A DNA stretch of 64,000 nt from Paroedura picta (lineage: Eukaryota > Chordata > Lepidosauria > Squamata > Gekkonidae), in assembly GCF_049243985.1 (NCBI RefSeq), contig NC_135386.1, positions 5,044,501 to 5,108,500 of the forward strand, in the 5' to 3' direction. The translations under genes were made by a program, and so were the position numbers. Shown here piece by piece: positions 37,330-48,700 of the stretch. The notes beneath the pieces were generated by a model. The model was not told the DNA's origin and searched no databases. It saw nothing but the letters and a program-made list of their open reading frames with translations. The number at the start of each line of letters is the position of its first letter. Within the stretch, counting starts at the first letter, position 1.

Positions 37330-37480
37330 GGCCGCACGCCTCCCGGCCGCCCGGCTCTCCCTGCGCCCGCCCATCGCCCCGCCCGCCACCCAGCCTCCCA
37401 CCCCCGGGCTCCCGGCCGCTTCTCCCCCGGCGGCGGCGGCGGCGCGCACGCCTCTCCCGCGCACGTGCGAAAGAGAAGGA
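36930..37480 (-). promoter_or_regulatory. SHF: SHF CpG-island promoter and 5' region
   Basis: The first SHF exon and the 140 bp before its ATG form a CpG island with several GC-rich runs and no TATA box. An in-frame upstream ATG exists at 37464, but family comparison favours the start at 37329. Confidence 0.75.
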
Positions 37481-37650
37481 AAGTTGGGTTTTATACCCCG
37501 CTTTCACTACCCGCAGGGCCATCCTCGCACGGTCCGATCTCAAAGTGTCCGCGCCTCTCCCGTAGTGAGAGAGGGAGAACAGCGGGCTACAAGTGATGGA
37601 AGGAATAAATAGCGGTTTACAATTCAGTGATTAAGCATTTCTCCCCAATG

Positions 37651-37797
37651 GAGAAGTGCCAAGCCGTAGCGCTCTAGGTGTCTATGGACTACAATTCCCA
37701 TGCGCCCGTGCCGGCAGCGTGCCCTGGAGATGCTGGCAGGGGCTCGTGGGAATTCTAGCCCGTGAACATCTGGAGCGCCACAGTTTGGCCATCCCCG
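37651..37797. mobile_element. Palindromic hAT-type MITE
   Basis: Centre 'tatggactacaattcccatg' with inverted partner 'gtgggaattctagcccgtga', and an outer arm CACAGTTTGGCCATCCCC. Confidence 0.75.
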
Positions 37798-37799
37798 CA

Positions 37800-38560
37800 A
37801 TGTCCCAGCGTGCCTTTATTTATTTTTGTATTATTATTACTATTGTTTATAGAGCACCCTTCTCCGCAAGCAGGCTTGGGGCAGTTTACAAAACGGTTTT
37901 TTTGTTTGTTTGTTTGTTTCGTTGCAGAAATAGCCCCATTGCAGATGTGTGTGCCTGCTGCAGGTTGCAGGCTTTCCCCACATTGAGCCCTAGCTGGCAT
38001 TGTATAACTAAAATATGGGACAGGAGGCCCGATGAGAGTAGGGCAAAAGCATAGTAGAAAGAGAAAATTATCTGGAACCGCAGAAATGCTATAAATAAAT
38101 AGATGAATAGATGAGAGAGAGGGACGGACAGACAGAGTAGATGATAGAGGCAAGCTGTGACCTTTGGTAAAAACAAAGAGGAGCATGAGGGTACACACAC
38201 ACACATCAGGCCTCTGGGGATAATCTATTAATTTCTGAAATTCAAAATAGTTTCCTTTATATCAGTCATAGATAATGGAGCACAAGGCAATGAAATCCAC
38301 AGGGCTGCAGCATCCAAATAAACAGCGCAATAAGGTTTCCAGCACAGATGTGCAAAATAGTCATTCCTGTTCTTATTTAGAATTAAAATCGTGGTTTAGA
38401 AAACATGGCTCTATTTGCACCTTGGGTAAAATACTGGGATGGCTGCCGCTGATTTCCCTTCTTAACTAATAATGCTTCTCTGAATGAAGCCTGTAGCTGA
38501 CCGCGGTACTGGACAAAGGCCTTGGTGAAAACAATAATCCCTTTTCAGCTAAATTAAAAA
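37800..38560. other. Intergenic, no gene seen
   Basis: Holds a LINE-like tail, a (GTTT)n run near 37900, and short AGAG and ACAC runs. Nothing coding was recognised. Confidence 0.5.
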
Positions 38561-38571
38561 AAAAAAATTAG
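38561..38571 (-). terminator. RNA polymerase III terminator of tRNA-His
   Basis: A run of about eleven T on the minus strand begins roughly ten bases past the tRNA 3' end. Confidence 0.75.
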
Positions 38572-38580
38572 ATCCACTCC

Positions 38581-38652
38581 TGCCGTGACTCGGATTCGAA
38601 CCGAGGTTGCTGCGGCCACAACGCAGAGTACTAACCACTATACGATCACGGC
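38581..38652 (-). tRNA. tRNA-His (GTG)
   Basis: The reverse complement is a 72-nt cloverleaf starting GCCGTGATCGTATAGTGG. Anticodon GTG is at positions 34-36 (38619-38617), the B box GGTTCGAATCC is intact (38592-38602), the acceptor stem GCCGTGA/TCACGGC is fully paired and the discriminator is A. There is no intron, and a T-run terminator follows. Human tRNA-His genes lie close to SHF and SLC28A2, which supports orthology of the locus. Confidence 0.97.
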
Positions 38653-38699
38653 GTGCTACCGAGGATCTGAGAAAAACAGCTGGCAGGCTCTCCTATCAA

Positions 38700-39377
38700 G
38701 ATGAGCAGTATGTGACGTCAGGGTGATTTAAACAATGATTGGTCGCCTCGTCTCTTTGTCCCACCCTTTGCAATGCCACCTTCTATACGTATGCGCTCCG
38801 TCGCGATTACTGACCAAACGCGCTTGCGCTCTACGACCATCCCCCGTTTCACAGACATATGTGGAACCGTCGCGCACGCGCAAACCTTCACTTTAGCGCG
38901 TTCGGTTCGAAACAAAGGGGGGAGGATTTAAAAAGTGATGCGAGCCGCAACATGCCAAAACATAAAAACTGCCCACATAAAGTTGGACCGAGACCAGAAC
39001 GAAGGACAGGATAAATTTCCAGCAAAAAACGAAAACCCTCTAAAATTGAGAGAAAAGCGCTGCCGCTCTATCCCTTGAGAACTCTATCGTTCACTCCCCT
39101 CGCACACATCCTTTTCTTATTAGTTTACACCGGAAGTTCCATTGAGGACATCAGATGATGCCGGAAACAGGATATAAACTTCGAGTCGGTGATGAGTGCG
39201 CATGCGTATGAAATATCCCCCCTCTTCTGTTACAACAGCTTCTCCCCCTTAAACTGCCACGCGCGCGCGAGGCGGGGCCGTTAAGGTGAAGGGGCGGGGC
39301 TCAGAGGAGGGGGAGAGCGCGAGATAGCGACGCATGCCCAATCTGTCCTGCTGTCCTCGGTTCCCGAAACGATGGAG
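38700..39377 (+). promoter_or_regulatory. CpG-rich block with GC boxes
   Basis: CpG is frequent throughout, with two GC boxes ('gaggcggggccg', 'aggggcggggctc') at about 39270-39300. It lies between the tRNA and the first SLC28A gene and may be that gene's promoter or an open-chromatin zone around the tRNA. Confidence 0.5.
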
Positions 39378-42300
39378 GTGGGGCCTGGTTGTCTGCGCCC
39401 TCTAGACAAAATGCCAAATTGAGCATTCCTTCCTGGAGGTGGTACAGTCCTGCCAGGGACTACACTGCAGGGCTAGTTTGTACATTAAGCAGAATCTGGG
39501 GATATTGCAGCTTTCCCCCAGAGCATAACTTCTGCAAAGGTTTTACTGGGTGGGGAGGAGAAATATACTAAATCCCAGAGGATTTTCAAGGAAAGAGACA
39601 TTCGGGGGTGGTTGGCCATTGCCTGCCCCTGTGTATGACTATGCTATTTAGGAAAAAAACGTGAATTATTTCCTGGGTGGTCTCCCTTCCAAATACTAGC
39701 CAGAGCCAACCCTGCTTAGCTGCTGAGATCTGCCAAGGCTAAGCTAAAGTTACACTTCCCTGCATTGAGAAAATTAGTGTCTCAGGCGGACAGGTTAGTT
39801 TACCTAATGGCCATGATGTCATGGCCTTCATACAAAACTACACAGCTAGGAGTGTTGCCTGTGGTCCGCAGCACTGGTTTTACCCGTACAACAACCCTGC
39901 AAGGTAGAAACTGACCTAAGTTAGTGAATCTCCCAAGCCAGTTCAGCCAATCAGCTTTGTGGCAGAATGGGGAAAGAGGGTTTGGGTGGCCTTTGGCTGC
40001 GTCCCGCTCAGGCCCTCCAACAAAACATGCCTCTTTGAAAACCCGGGATGGCAGTAAAGTAGCTGCCCCGTGGCGTGGAAGCCACACAGAAGCATTTCTA
40101 GTGGCTTCCGTAGGCTGGCAAATAAGCACGGCTTTGAAGTGGCACATCTTGATACAGATTTCATGCGAGAGCCGCATGAAAAGCGGGAGTGGTACAGTCC
40201 TCTGAGAGGACTGCATTGCTTCAGTCCGTGATCTTTGCTATAACTGCATTTTGACAGGATACAGAGATTAATCTTGAGAGTGCTGACCAACCTGTGACTG
40301 AAGAAGAAAGCAGTCCAGAAGGCAATGCATTCGTGACCAGGTAGGGCAAGTTATCCTGGGGCTGCCAGCCTCCAGGGGGAGCCTGGAGATCTCTTAGAAA
40401 TATAACTGGTCTCCCACCTACAAAGATCAGTTCTCTTGGAGAAAATGGCTGCTTGGGAAGGGGGACACAGGTCCCCAAACCCACCCACCCCTTTCCTTGA
40501 AGAGGAAGGCCATCCCCTCCTTAGTGGGTCCCAGATCTCCCTGAGAGGCCCAAAGTGGCCCTCCAGATCCACGTGTCCTTTGACTGTTTTTATATGATTC
40601 CCTCTCAGGCTCTGCCGCCCCCTTTCTATGGCGCATGACTTTTGCAAGGCTCACTCTGCGGTCCTGCGTATGTTCTTCTGGGGGCTTCTTGGTGCAGGTG
40701 AGATGCTCCACCTAGAATTGTTCTGAAACGTGCTCGGGAACAGCAGTGCTCCCAAGATGGGGGAGAGGGACACAATTTTGGCTCATTCTTGACCCTCTTC
40801 ATGGCCTTCTCTGAAGACATATGTCTCTATAGGCTTCTGCTGTAGCTACAACTTGCTCTTGTTCCCATGCGCACGATGCCGGACAAGCTGGCCATTTGTG
40901 AAAGAGACAGTACTCTTTAGATTACAATTCCCTCTCTCCTTTCGAATGCAACCGGAATGCGAACTGGATCGACTGGAATAAATGCAAGCTTTCTTTTCTT
41001 TTTCTTTTTTCTTTTTTTGCAATATTCTTCTTGGGAGATTTATTTTAATGCACTCGTTTCACGCTACTACGACTGGGCAAAACTCTGCTAGATTAACCAA
41101 ATCTCTCAGGATCTATAACATTGCTTTTAAGGCTATAAAAGCTTTCTGAGGGTCTTTCTAAAAAAAAGTCCCTCTAATATGCACGTGGGCCAGTCGCTTT
41201 TGTGGACTTTTCTTATGCAGGAAGTGGCAGTGGCATTAGAGAATCAGTGGTTCTTAGCCACACCATATAGACGGACAGTGAGGCTCTGAGTTTGTGGAGC
41301 TTAGGTGGCTACAGAGGGAGGGCTTCTGGAATTCTGGCCCTTCTTGTGGTCCTCCTGAGTTTGGGGCCACTGTGGGGCCCAGAGTGCTGGACGGGATGGA
41401 CCATTAGCCTAATCTGACGTGTCTTCTCTTACATCGCTATGACTTACTTGCAAGGCTGTGCCACAGAAGTTGGGGCATACAGAATTCAGCCGTAGTGTTA
41501 GAGCCTGGGAAGAGCCTGTTTGATGGGCAACTGGGAGCAATTGCAGGCTCTGTTCATGGTCTGGTGTCTCCTCTCTCTAGCTTACCTGACCTTCTTCATC
41601 GCAGCCTGTTGGCTGGACTTCCACCGGGCCCTGGCTTTGGTCATTCTGACAAGCCTGGCGGTCCTCCTCGTGACCTATAACCTGGTGCAGAAACTTTGGG
41701 GGGCGCAGATCGTCCAGGCGCTGAGCCCCGTTGGGAGATGCTTCCAGAACATCTGGCCCAGGTTGAAATGGTAAGTCAGAACCCAGCTACTGGGATCTTT
41801 GGTTAACAGAGCAGAGGTCTGCCCAGTCGCAGAAGTGTGATACTGTGTGTGTTAAAATAAATCTCCCAAGAAGGATATTGCGGAAAAAAAGGTAAACACA
41901 TTGATTCAGGTAGATCCGGTTCGCATTCAGGTTGCAGTCGAAAAGGGCGAGAGAAACTGAATCTAAAGAAAACGTTCCCTGTCACAAATGGCCGGCTTTG
42001 CGGGTATGCGACTGAGGACATTGTCTCTACAAGAGAGACCTGCAGAGATATATGTCTCCAAGGAAGGCCATGTAGAGAGAGGGAGGACAAAGAGAGAGAG
42101 GGGTCAGAGGGCAGCTCTCAGGTGAAGGCAAAGAGAAGCATCCCATTAAGGGAGACATGCTTAGAGTGATGCAGTGCCCCCCAATGGCCAGGCATGCTGA
42201 GTCACTCACTCCGACCACAGTTTGCCCCGCAGGACTGCCACTGCACCCTTTTTGCACATAGCCAGCAATGCTCCAGTCTTTGGCATCATTCAGACTACAC

Positions 42301-42691
42301 CAATTGCAGAAGAAAGTTATCCTGCCAACACCGGATGCAGTTTTGCTGCTGCCTGAAGGTTAAAGATGGGCCTGAAAGTATTGCAAGCCTCAGTTTGCAG
42401 GCCGCGAGTTTTGCTTCTAGGTCCTTCCAGAAGGAATTCCTCTTTGCAAAACCTTTCAAAGCCATTTCCGTGACGGTGGCGTTCCGGACGCAAAGCTGTA
42501 GGAAACCGTCTGGGCTAACAGAGGCCTGAGCATCTTGTAGGGAGGCCAGCCTCCAGGTGGGACCTGGGGATTCCCCCAGAATTACAACTCACCTCTGGAG
42601 AGCAGAGATCAGACCCCCTGGAGAAAAGTGATACTTTGGAAGGTGGATTCAATGGCATTGCACCCCTCTGAGGTCCCTGGCCTTCCCTGGC

Positions 42692-42737
<46 letters not shown>

Positions 42738-45700
42738 CTCCAGGAGTTCCCCAACTTGGACCTAGCAACCTGAGCATCTTGCCGCAATCACCCTTTGGCT
42801 CTAGGAGTTCTCTTGATGATGACAACTCCATAGCCACGTACATCCCAGTCTCCCAATATGCTTTCTCTCTTTCCATAGGGTGCTTTACCTGCTCATTTTA
42901 GCCGGCCTCATCTCGTTCCTGGTTTTAGACGTGTCTCGAAGGAAAGAGCAGCTGGTGTCGCTGGCGGGCTTCTGCGTGCTGGTGCTGCTGCTCTTCCTCT
43001 TTTCCAAACACCACGCCGCTGTAAGTAGAAGAAGAAGAGCTGGTCTTTATACCCCACTTTTCAATACCCACAGGAGTCTCAAAGCGGCTTACAGTCGCCT
43101 TCCCTTTCCTCTCCCCACAACAGACACCTTGTGAGGGAGGGGAGCTGAGAGAGCCCTGATATCACTGCTCCGTCAGAACAGCTCTAGCAGTCATTTTGCA
43201 GCAAAATGGAGGGGGGAGGATACTTTACATAAGTTTGTACATCAAAGATACTTTCTAAAAAGACTTAACAGTGCCAGCAGGCACCATGGCACCCCTGGGC
43301 GCCACATTGGGGAACCCTGGTCTCGCTGCTTTTGTTCAGAGTTTCCTTTCCCCTTGTGCATGTGCTGGATCGCAGGTGTCCTGGAGAACCGTGTTCTGGG
43401 GGCTCAGCCTGCAGTTTCTCCTTGGACTTTTCATCATCCGGACCGAGCCTGGATTTCAGGCTTTCCAGTGGCTGGGCGAACAGATCACGGTACGGGGGCA
43501 TCATGACCTGTCAACCACCTCTGCCCTTGGAGGGAGGGGTATTTCAGAGGGATGGGTTTGGCCTGAGACTCAGCTTGCCTAAGTGGGAGGTGTTTTGCAA
43601 GTGATAAAGACAGGGAAGCATGGCATAAGGGTTACTCCTGGCAGGGGCTCCTGGTAACTGAAGTCCATGGGCATCTGGAGATCTTGAGTTGCTTTCCAGG
43701 GTCACATTGCACATCTGGAGCTGCCGTTCCAGATCTCCAGCACCACAGTTCCTTTTGACCCTGAGGGAACTCTACCCTTTTGAGGCCTGACTTCCCATCT
43801 CTTTGCCTCTTGCCACATTGTGGGTTCCAAGTAAAGGCCTCTCGGTTGCCTCATCTATACAGCGGACAAACCTAAGGGACAAGGCCATGGCTAGGAGAAT
43901 GCAATAGTAGGGGGCATCCGGCCTTTACAACTGCAGGGGTGTCAAGCGGGGCTTTTTAAAGGGGTGACCATGGATTTCCACAAAAGGTACCCATCATCCG
44001 AGGCTCTTTGCATTTCTCCTCTGGAATAGATCCTTTGCCATTAAATACATCCCCATGGGTCATTCGCCTCTGATTTTGTACAGCCCCAGTTGGGGTATAT
44101 CTGTCCGAGGCCCTTTCAAGTCCATTCACCACCAACTTTTCTGTTCCAGATATTCCTCAATTACACCCGGGCCGGTTCCGGCTTCGTCTTTGGGACGAGA
44201 TTGATCCAAGAATCCTTCGCCTTTCTGGTCAGTTCCAAAAACCGTTGAGGAGAAGCTGCCCTTGGCCCTTCCCCAGGGATCACTTTGAAATGGGTCAGAG
44301 GGGCCAGATTACATAGTCAGGAGCTGGCCATTGTCTACCGGAGTATTGAAAATAGGCTGGTTTATGGCCCCCAGCAGCTATCTGCCCTTTCTGCCCCTCT
44401 ATGCCCTGCTTCCTGCCCAACTGTCATAAGTGTCCTGTTGGCATGGGGCTTACCCACGCATGGCCTTTCCCGTCTGCAGGCTTTGCCCATCCTTGTCTTC
44501 TTCAGCTCCGTGACGTCGATCCTCTACTACCTGGGAGTCATCCAGTGGGTGATTTTTAAGGTAACTGTTAGGCACGAGTCTGCAGGTGCTGAAAGAGGTA
44601 GTGTCCAGCCGTCCTGAGAGCTCTGGCAGGCCGGCTGGTTCAAACACCCCCAGGGAAAGGGGTTGAGGTGGCAACTGAGCCAGGGGCAGGGTGAGAGTCA
44701 TTCCAGGACTTTCCTACTGGGTCGCGGAGAGGTTTCAATGTTCTGCTGGCCCATGACTTCTCCTCCCGCAGGTCTCCTGGCTGCTGCAATTGTCCATGAA
44801 CACCAGCACTGTGGAGTCACTGAGCGTGGCAGGGAACATCTTTTTGGGAATGGTAAGCCTTTCTCCCAAATTCTCCCCTGGGTTACCCTCCTGCTCCAGG
44901 TACGGACAGATGACGGCGTCTTCTGTGCCGCTCTAGGGCTTTGGCTCCCAGGACTCCATGGCCGTTGCTTCCAGGGGCTGCTCCGGCAAACTCGCAAGCA
45001 GAGGCCGCCCAATCTCCTGGGATCTGACTGCCTTTTTCTGCCCCGCAGACGGAGGCCCTGGTGCTCATTCATCCCTACTTGATGGAACTGACGAACTCCG
45101 AAATCCACGCCGTGATGACCGGCGGCTTCGCCACCATCGCTGGCAGTGTGATGGGAGCCTACATTGCATTTGGGGTGGGTGACCGTGTCCTCCTCCTCGA
45201 GTCACCTCGATGACTTTCGACGCTGCCCCGCCTCCTCGCTTGGCTTCTGCCCGTCCTCCTCAACCCCTCCTTGTCTCTGCGGAGTGCAGCTCGGCTTCAA
45301 GGCAGCATCCCTCTTCCCTGCCCAGTCGGGAGAGACCATCTCAAAGCCCCGCCCCGCAGAAGGAAATAAAGGCAGGCCACCTTTGCTTCCTGCTCACTTG
45401 GGCCTGCATCCTGCCGCAGATTGACGCCTCGTCCTTGATGGCCGCCTCCGTGATGGCCGCCCCCTGCGCTCTGGCCATGGCGAAACTCGTCTACCCGGAA
45501 GTGGAAGAGTCCAAGTTCCAGAACATGGAGAGTGTGAAAATTGTCTCTGGGTGAGCACAGACGGGACGGGGTATGGGGGGTATTGAGGGGAGTGAGGAGG
45601 AGTGTAGAGGTCAAGGCCAGTGTCAGCATACCCTGAGGTGGGGAAGCAGTCAAGGCCCATGGGTCCAGAACATAAGAATCCCTGTTGGATCAGGCCAGTG

Positions 45701-48700
45701 GCCCATCCAGGCCAACACTCTGTGTCACACAGTGGCTAAAACCCAGGGGCCACCAGGAGGTCCACCAGCAGGTCCAGAACTCCAGGAGCCCTCCCACTGC
45801 TGCCCCCCAAGCACCCGGAAGACAGAGCCTCACTGCTCCAGGCAGAGTGTCCCATCTATACCATGGGGCTAAGAGTCACTGATGGACCTTTTTTCATATA
45901 AGAACATAATAGAAGCCCTGTTGGCTCAAGCCAATGTTGGCTCAGGCCCATCCAGGCCAACACTCTGCGTCATGCAGTGGCCAAACCCCAGGTGTCATTT
46001 TTTAATAACTCGAGCATTTGCAGTAGAAGAAGCCCCAGAGTTTCCTTCTGGCGCCAGCAGAGCCAGCCGGCCTCTGTAAAATATGGCCAGCCAGAAACAA
46101 CAGTCAGAAATCCCCTCTTGAAGGCCCTGAGAAGCTGGCCAGCTAGCATGGAGAACAAGGATCGAAGAGCCCACTCATTTCCGTCTTGACCCCGTAGGAA
46201 GGCCACAAAAGCACTCCTAGCCTGTTACTGGAAAGAGGAGCTGTGTGAGTGCCTCTTTGTCTCCAAGGTCTTTGTCTCCAAGGTCTTTGTCTCCAGGGTC
46301 CACCGTCTACCTTTCTTTTCTCCTCGCCAGGGAGGAGCAGAACATTCTAGAAGCGGCCAGCAACGGGGCCGCGATTTCCGTGGGGCTGGTCGCCAACATT
46401 GCAGCCAACCTCATCGCTTTCCTGGCGATCCTGGCTTTCATCAATGCCACGCTGGCCTGGCTGGGGCACATGGTCAACGTGCCAGGACTCTCTTTCGAGG
46501 TACGTCCTTTCCCCAAGGCAGACGGGGGCCTTGGCTCCCATACTGGGGAGGGAAATATGGCAAATGACTGCCAACCAGTCTCATTCAAAGAAATTAAATC
46601 TTCTCCAACTGCAGTCTTCTCCTTTGCCAACTCTCCTCTGCCTGGTTTTTGATTCCTTGATTGGTTTCTGGATACGTTTCTGGATAGGTTAGCTTATCCT
46701 GGGAATTGATTGGCTGCTCACGCTGTCCAATGCCTGAAGGTGAAGTCTTGCAGCCCAAGCTGAGGGCATCTTTCTTTGGAGGCGAGTCCCAAAATTCAGG
46801 AAGGAGTGCTTATATACAAGTGGCCACGGTCTGAGCAGATAGCATCCGGTTGGTGAGCCCCGCAGTCTAGTCCCAGGCCTTCTCCCTGCCTTCCAGATGA
46901 TCTGCTCCTACATGCTGGTGCCCCTGGCGTTCTTGCTGGGGGCCAGCTGGGAGGACGCGCCCATTGTCGCCGAGCTGATTGGGATCAAGCTCTTCCTGAA
47001 CGAGTTTGTGGCCTACCAGCACCTGTCGACTTACAGGAAGCGGCGGCTGGATGGCCTGCCCGAGTGGGGAAGAGCAAAGAAGCAGTGGATATCGGTGAGA
47101 CACTGATGCAGGAATGTTGTTGTTGTTTTTTTTGGGGGGGGGGGATGCCCCATCCCTCGATGCTATGGTCTGGCAGTGCCCGTGACTGGGGGACTAGTGT
47201 TCAGCACGGGCACAGAGCCCATATGAGTTAATGAGGAGCATAGAGCGAATGATGTTGCCATGGCGCCGATCCTCTGCTCTCTCTCTCTCTCTCTCTCTCT
47301 CTAACCTAGGTGAGAGCTGAAACCATCTCGACGTTTGCCCTCTGTGGATTTGCCAATCTGGGTTCTACTGGGATCATGCTGGGAGCCTTAAGTGAGTCCA
47401 CAGCCGTGCTGTTCATTACAGGAGGGAGGCACTCAGGGGAAGAGCCCAAAGCCAGGACTTCGGCTGGGCCCCAAATGTAAGAACTCCAAGGCCCGTCATG
47501 ACACCCCTTCTTTCAGGAGCTGCCCACAGTTGCCTTGCTGTTCCCAGCTTGAGCACTGCAGGCTACTGGGACTTTGGCCTAACGGGCACGTACCCAGAAA
47601 ATGCCCCGAACTCTGGCTCCCTGCTCCTCCCCATGCCGGCAGCTGGGGGACCTTGGACTCATCACAGCCCTGATCCTTGTTCTTAAAGGGCAGTTCTCTC
47701 AGAGCTTTCTCCGCCTCGCCTATCACACAGGGTGTCTATTGGGGGAAGAGCAATTGGAAGCCGCTTTGAGTTTCCTCGGGGCAGTCAAAAGCGGGGTATA
47801 AAAAACAACTCTTCTTCTTCTTGTGAAATTTTTGGGTAAGCGTCCCTGGCACCGCCGCGCAAAAGTGACTTTTCTAGAATCGTCGTGTCGTCTTTGTTCA
47901 CCGGGGTTTTCGTCTCTCTCATCAACGCGTGCATTGCAGGTAGGACCCAGCGGTTTGGGTCGGGGGCATCCCCAGAGGTGTGGGGGAGGGACTGGGGAAT
48001 CTTAAAACTGACACAATAGAGAGAGGCATGGAGAAGCAGGCAAAGCTGTCTTCTTGGATGGCCCTCTGAATAATCCTGTTGGAACGAGGAGGGAAAGCCA
48101 GCCCACTGGATAGGTGACCCCCAGCTCTGCCCTCCTTCTGAACCTCCCAGCCATCACAAGACCCCTTCCCCCCAACCCCTCACAGGGATCCTGTACATGC
48201 CCCGGGGAGACGGGATCAATTGCCCAGACTTCTTCAGGACAGCCAACCTCAGCTCCACCAGCTACGACATCTACATCTGCTGCAAAGACCTGTTTTCCAG
48301 GTGAGCCGCACGAGCCTCACGCCTCCCCTTAGGCTGAGGGAGCCCCACAGAGGCACTTGCTTCGCAGGTGCAAACCTCTGCATCTTCCCTCCAAGCCCAA
48401 CACGGACAATGCTGAAGGTGCCAGAGGTAGAAGGCTGAAGGGGGGCTGGATAAGCTTGAGAGAGTTCTGAGAGAACTGGGACTGGCCTGAGGTCACCCAG
48501 CTTGCTACACGTGGAGGATGAGTGGGGAATCGAACTGGCTTCTCCTATTTAGAGGCTGCCGCTCTTTAACCATCACGCCACGGTGGAAGAGAGAAGAGTG
48601 ATATAAACAAATAGATAAAGAGGCACCAGAAGTGAGAGAGCCTCCGTCTTACATTCCTGCTGGTGTAAAATATGAGAAGGAACTTGGCTCAGGCCAGATG

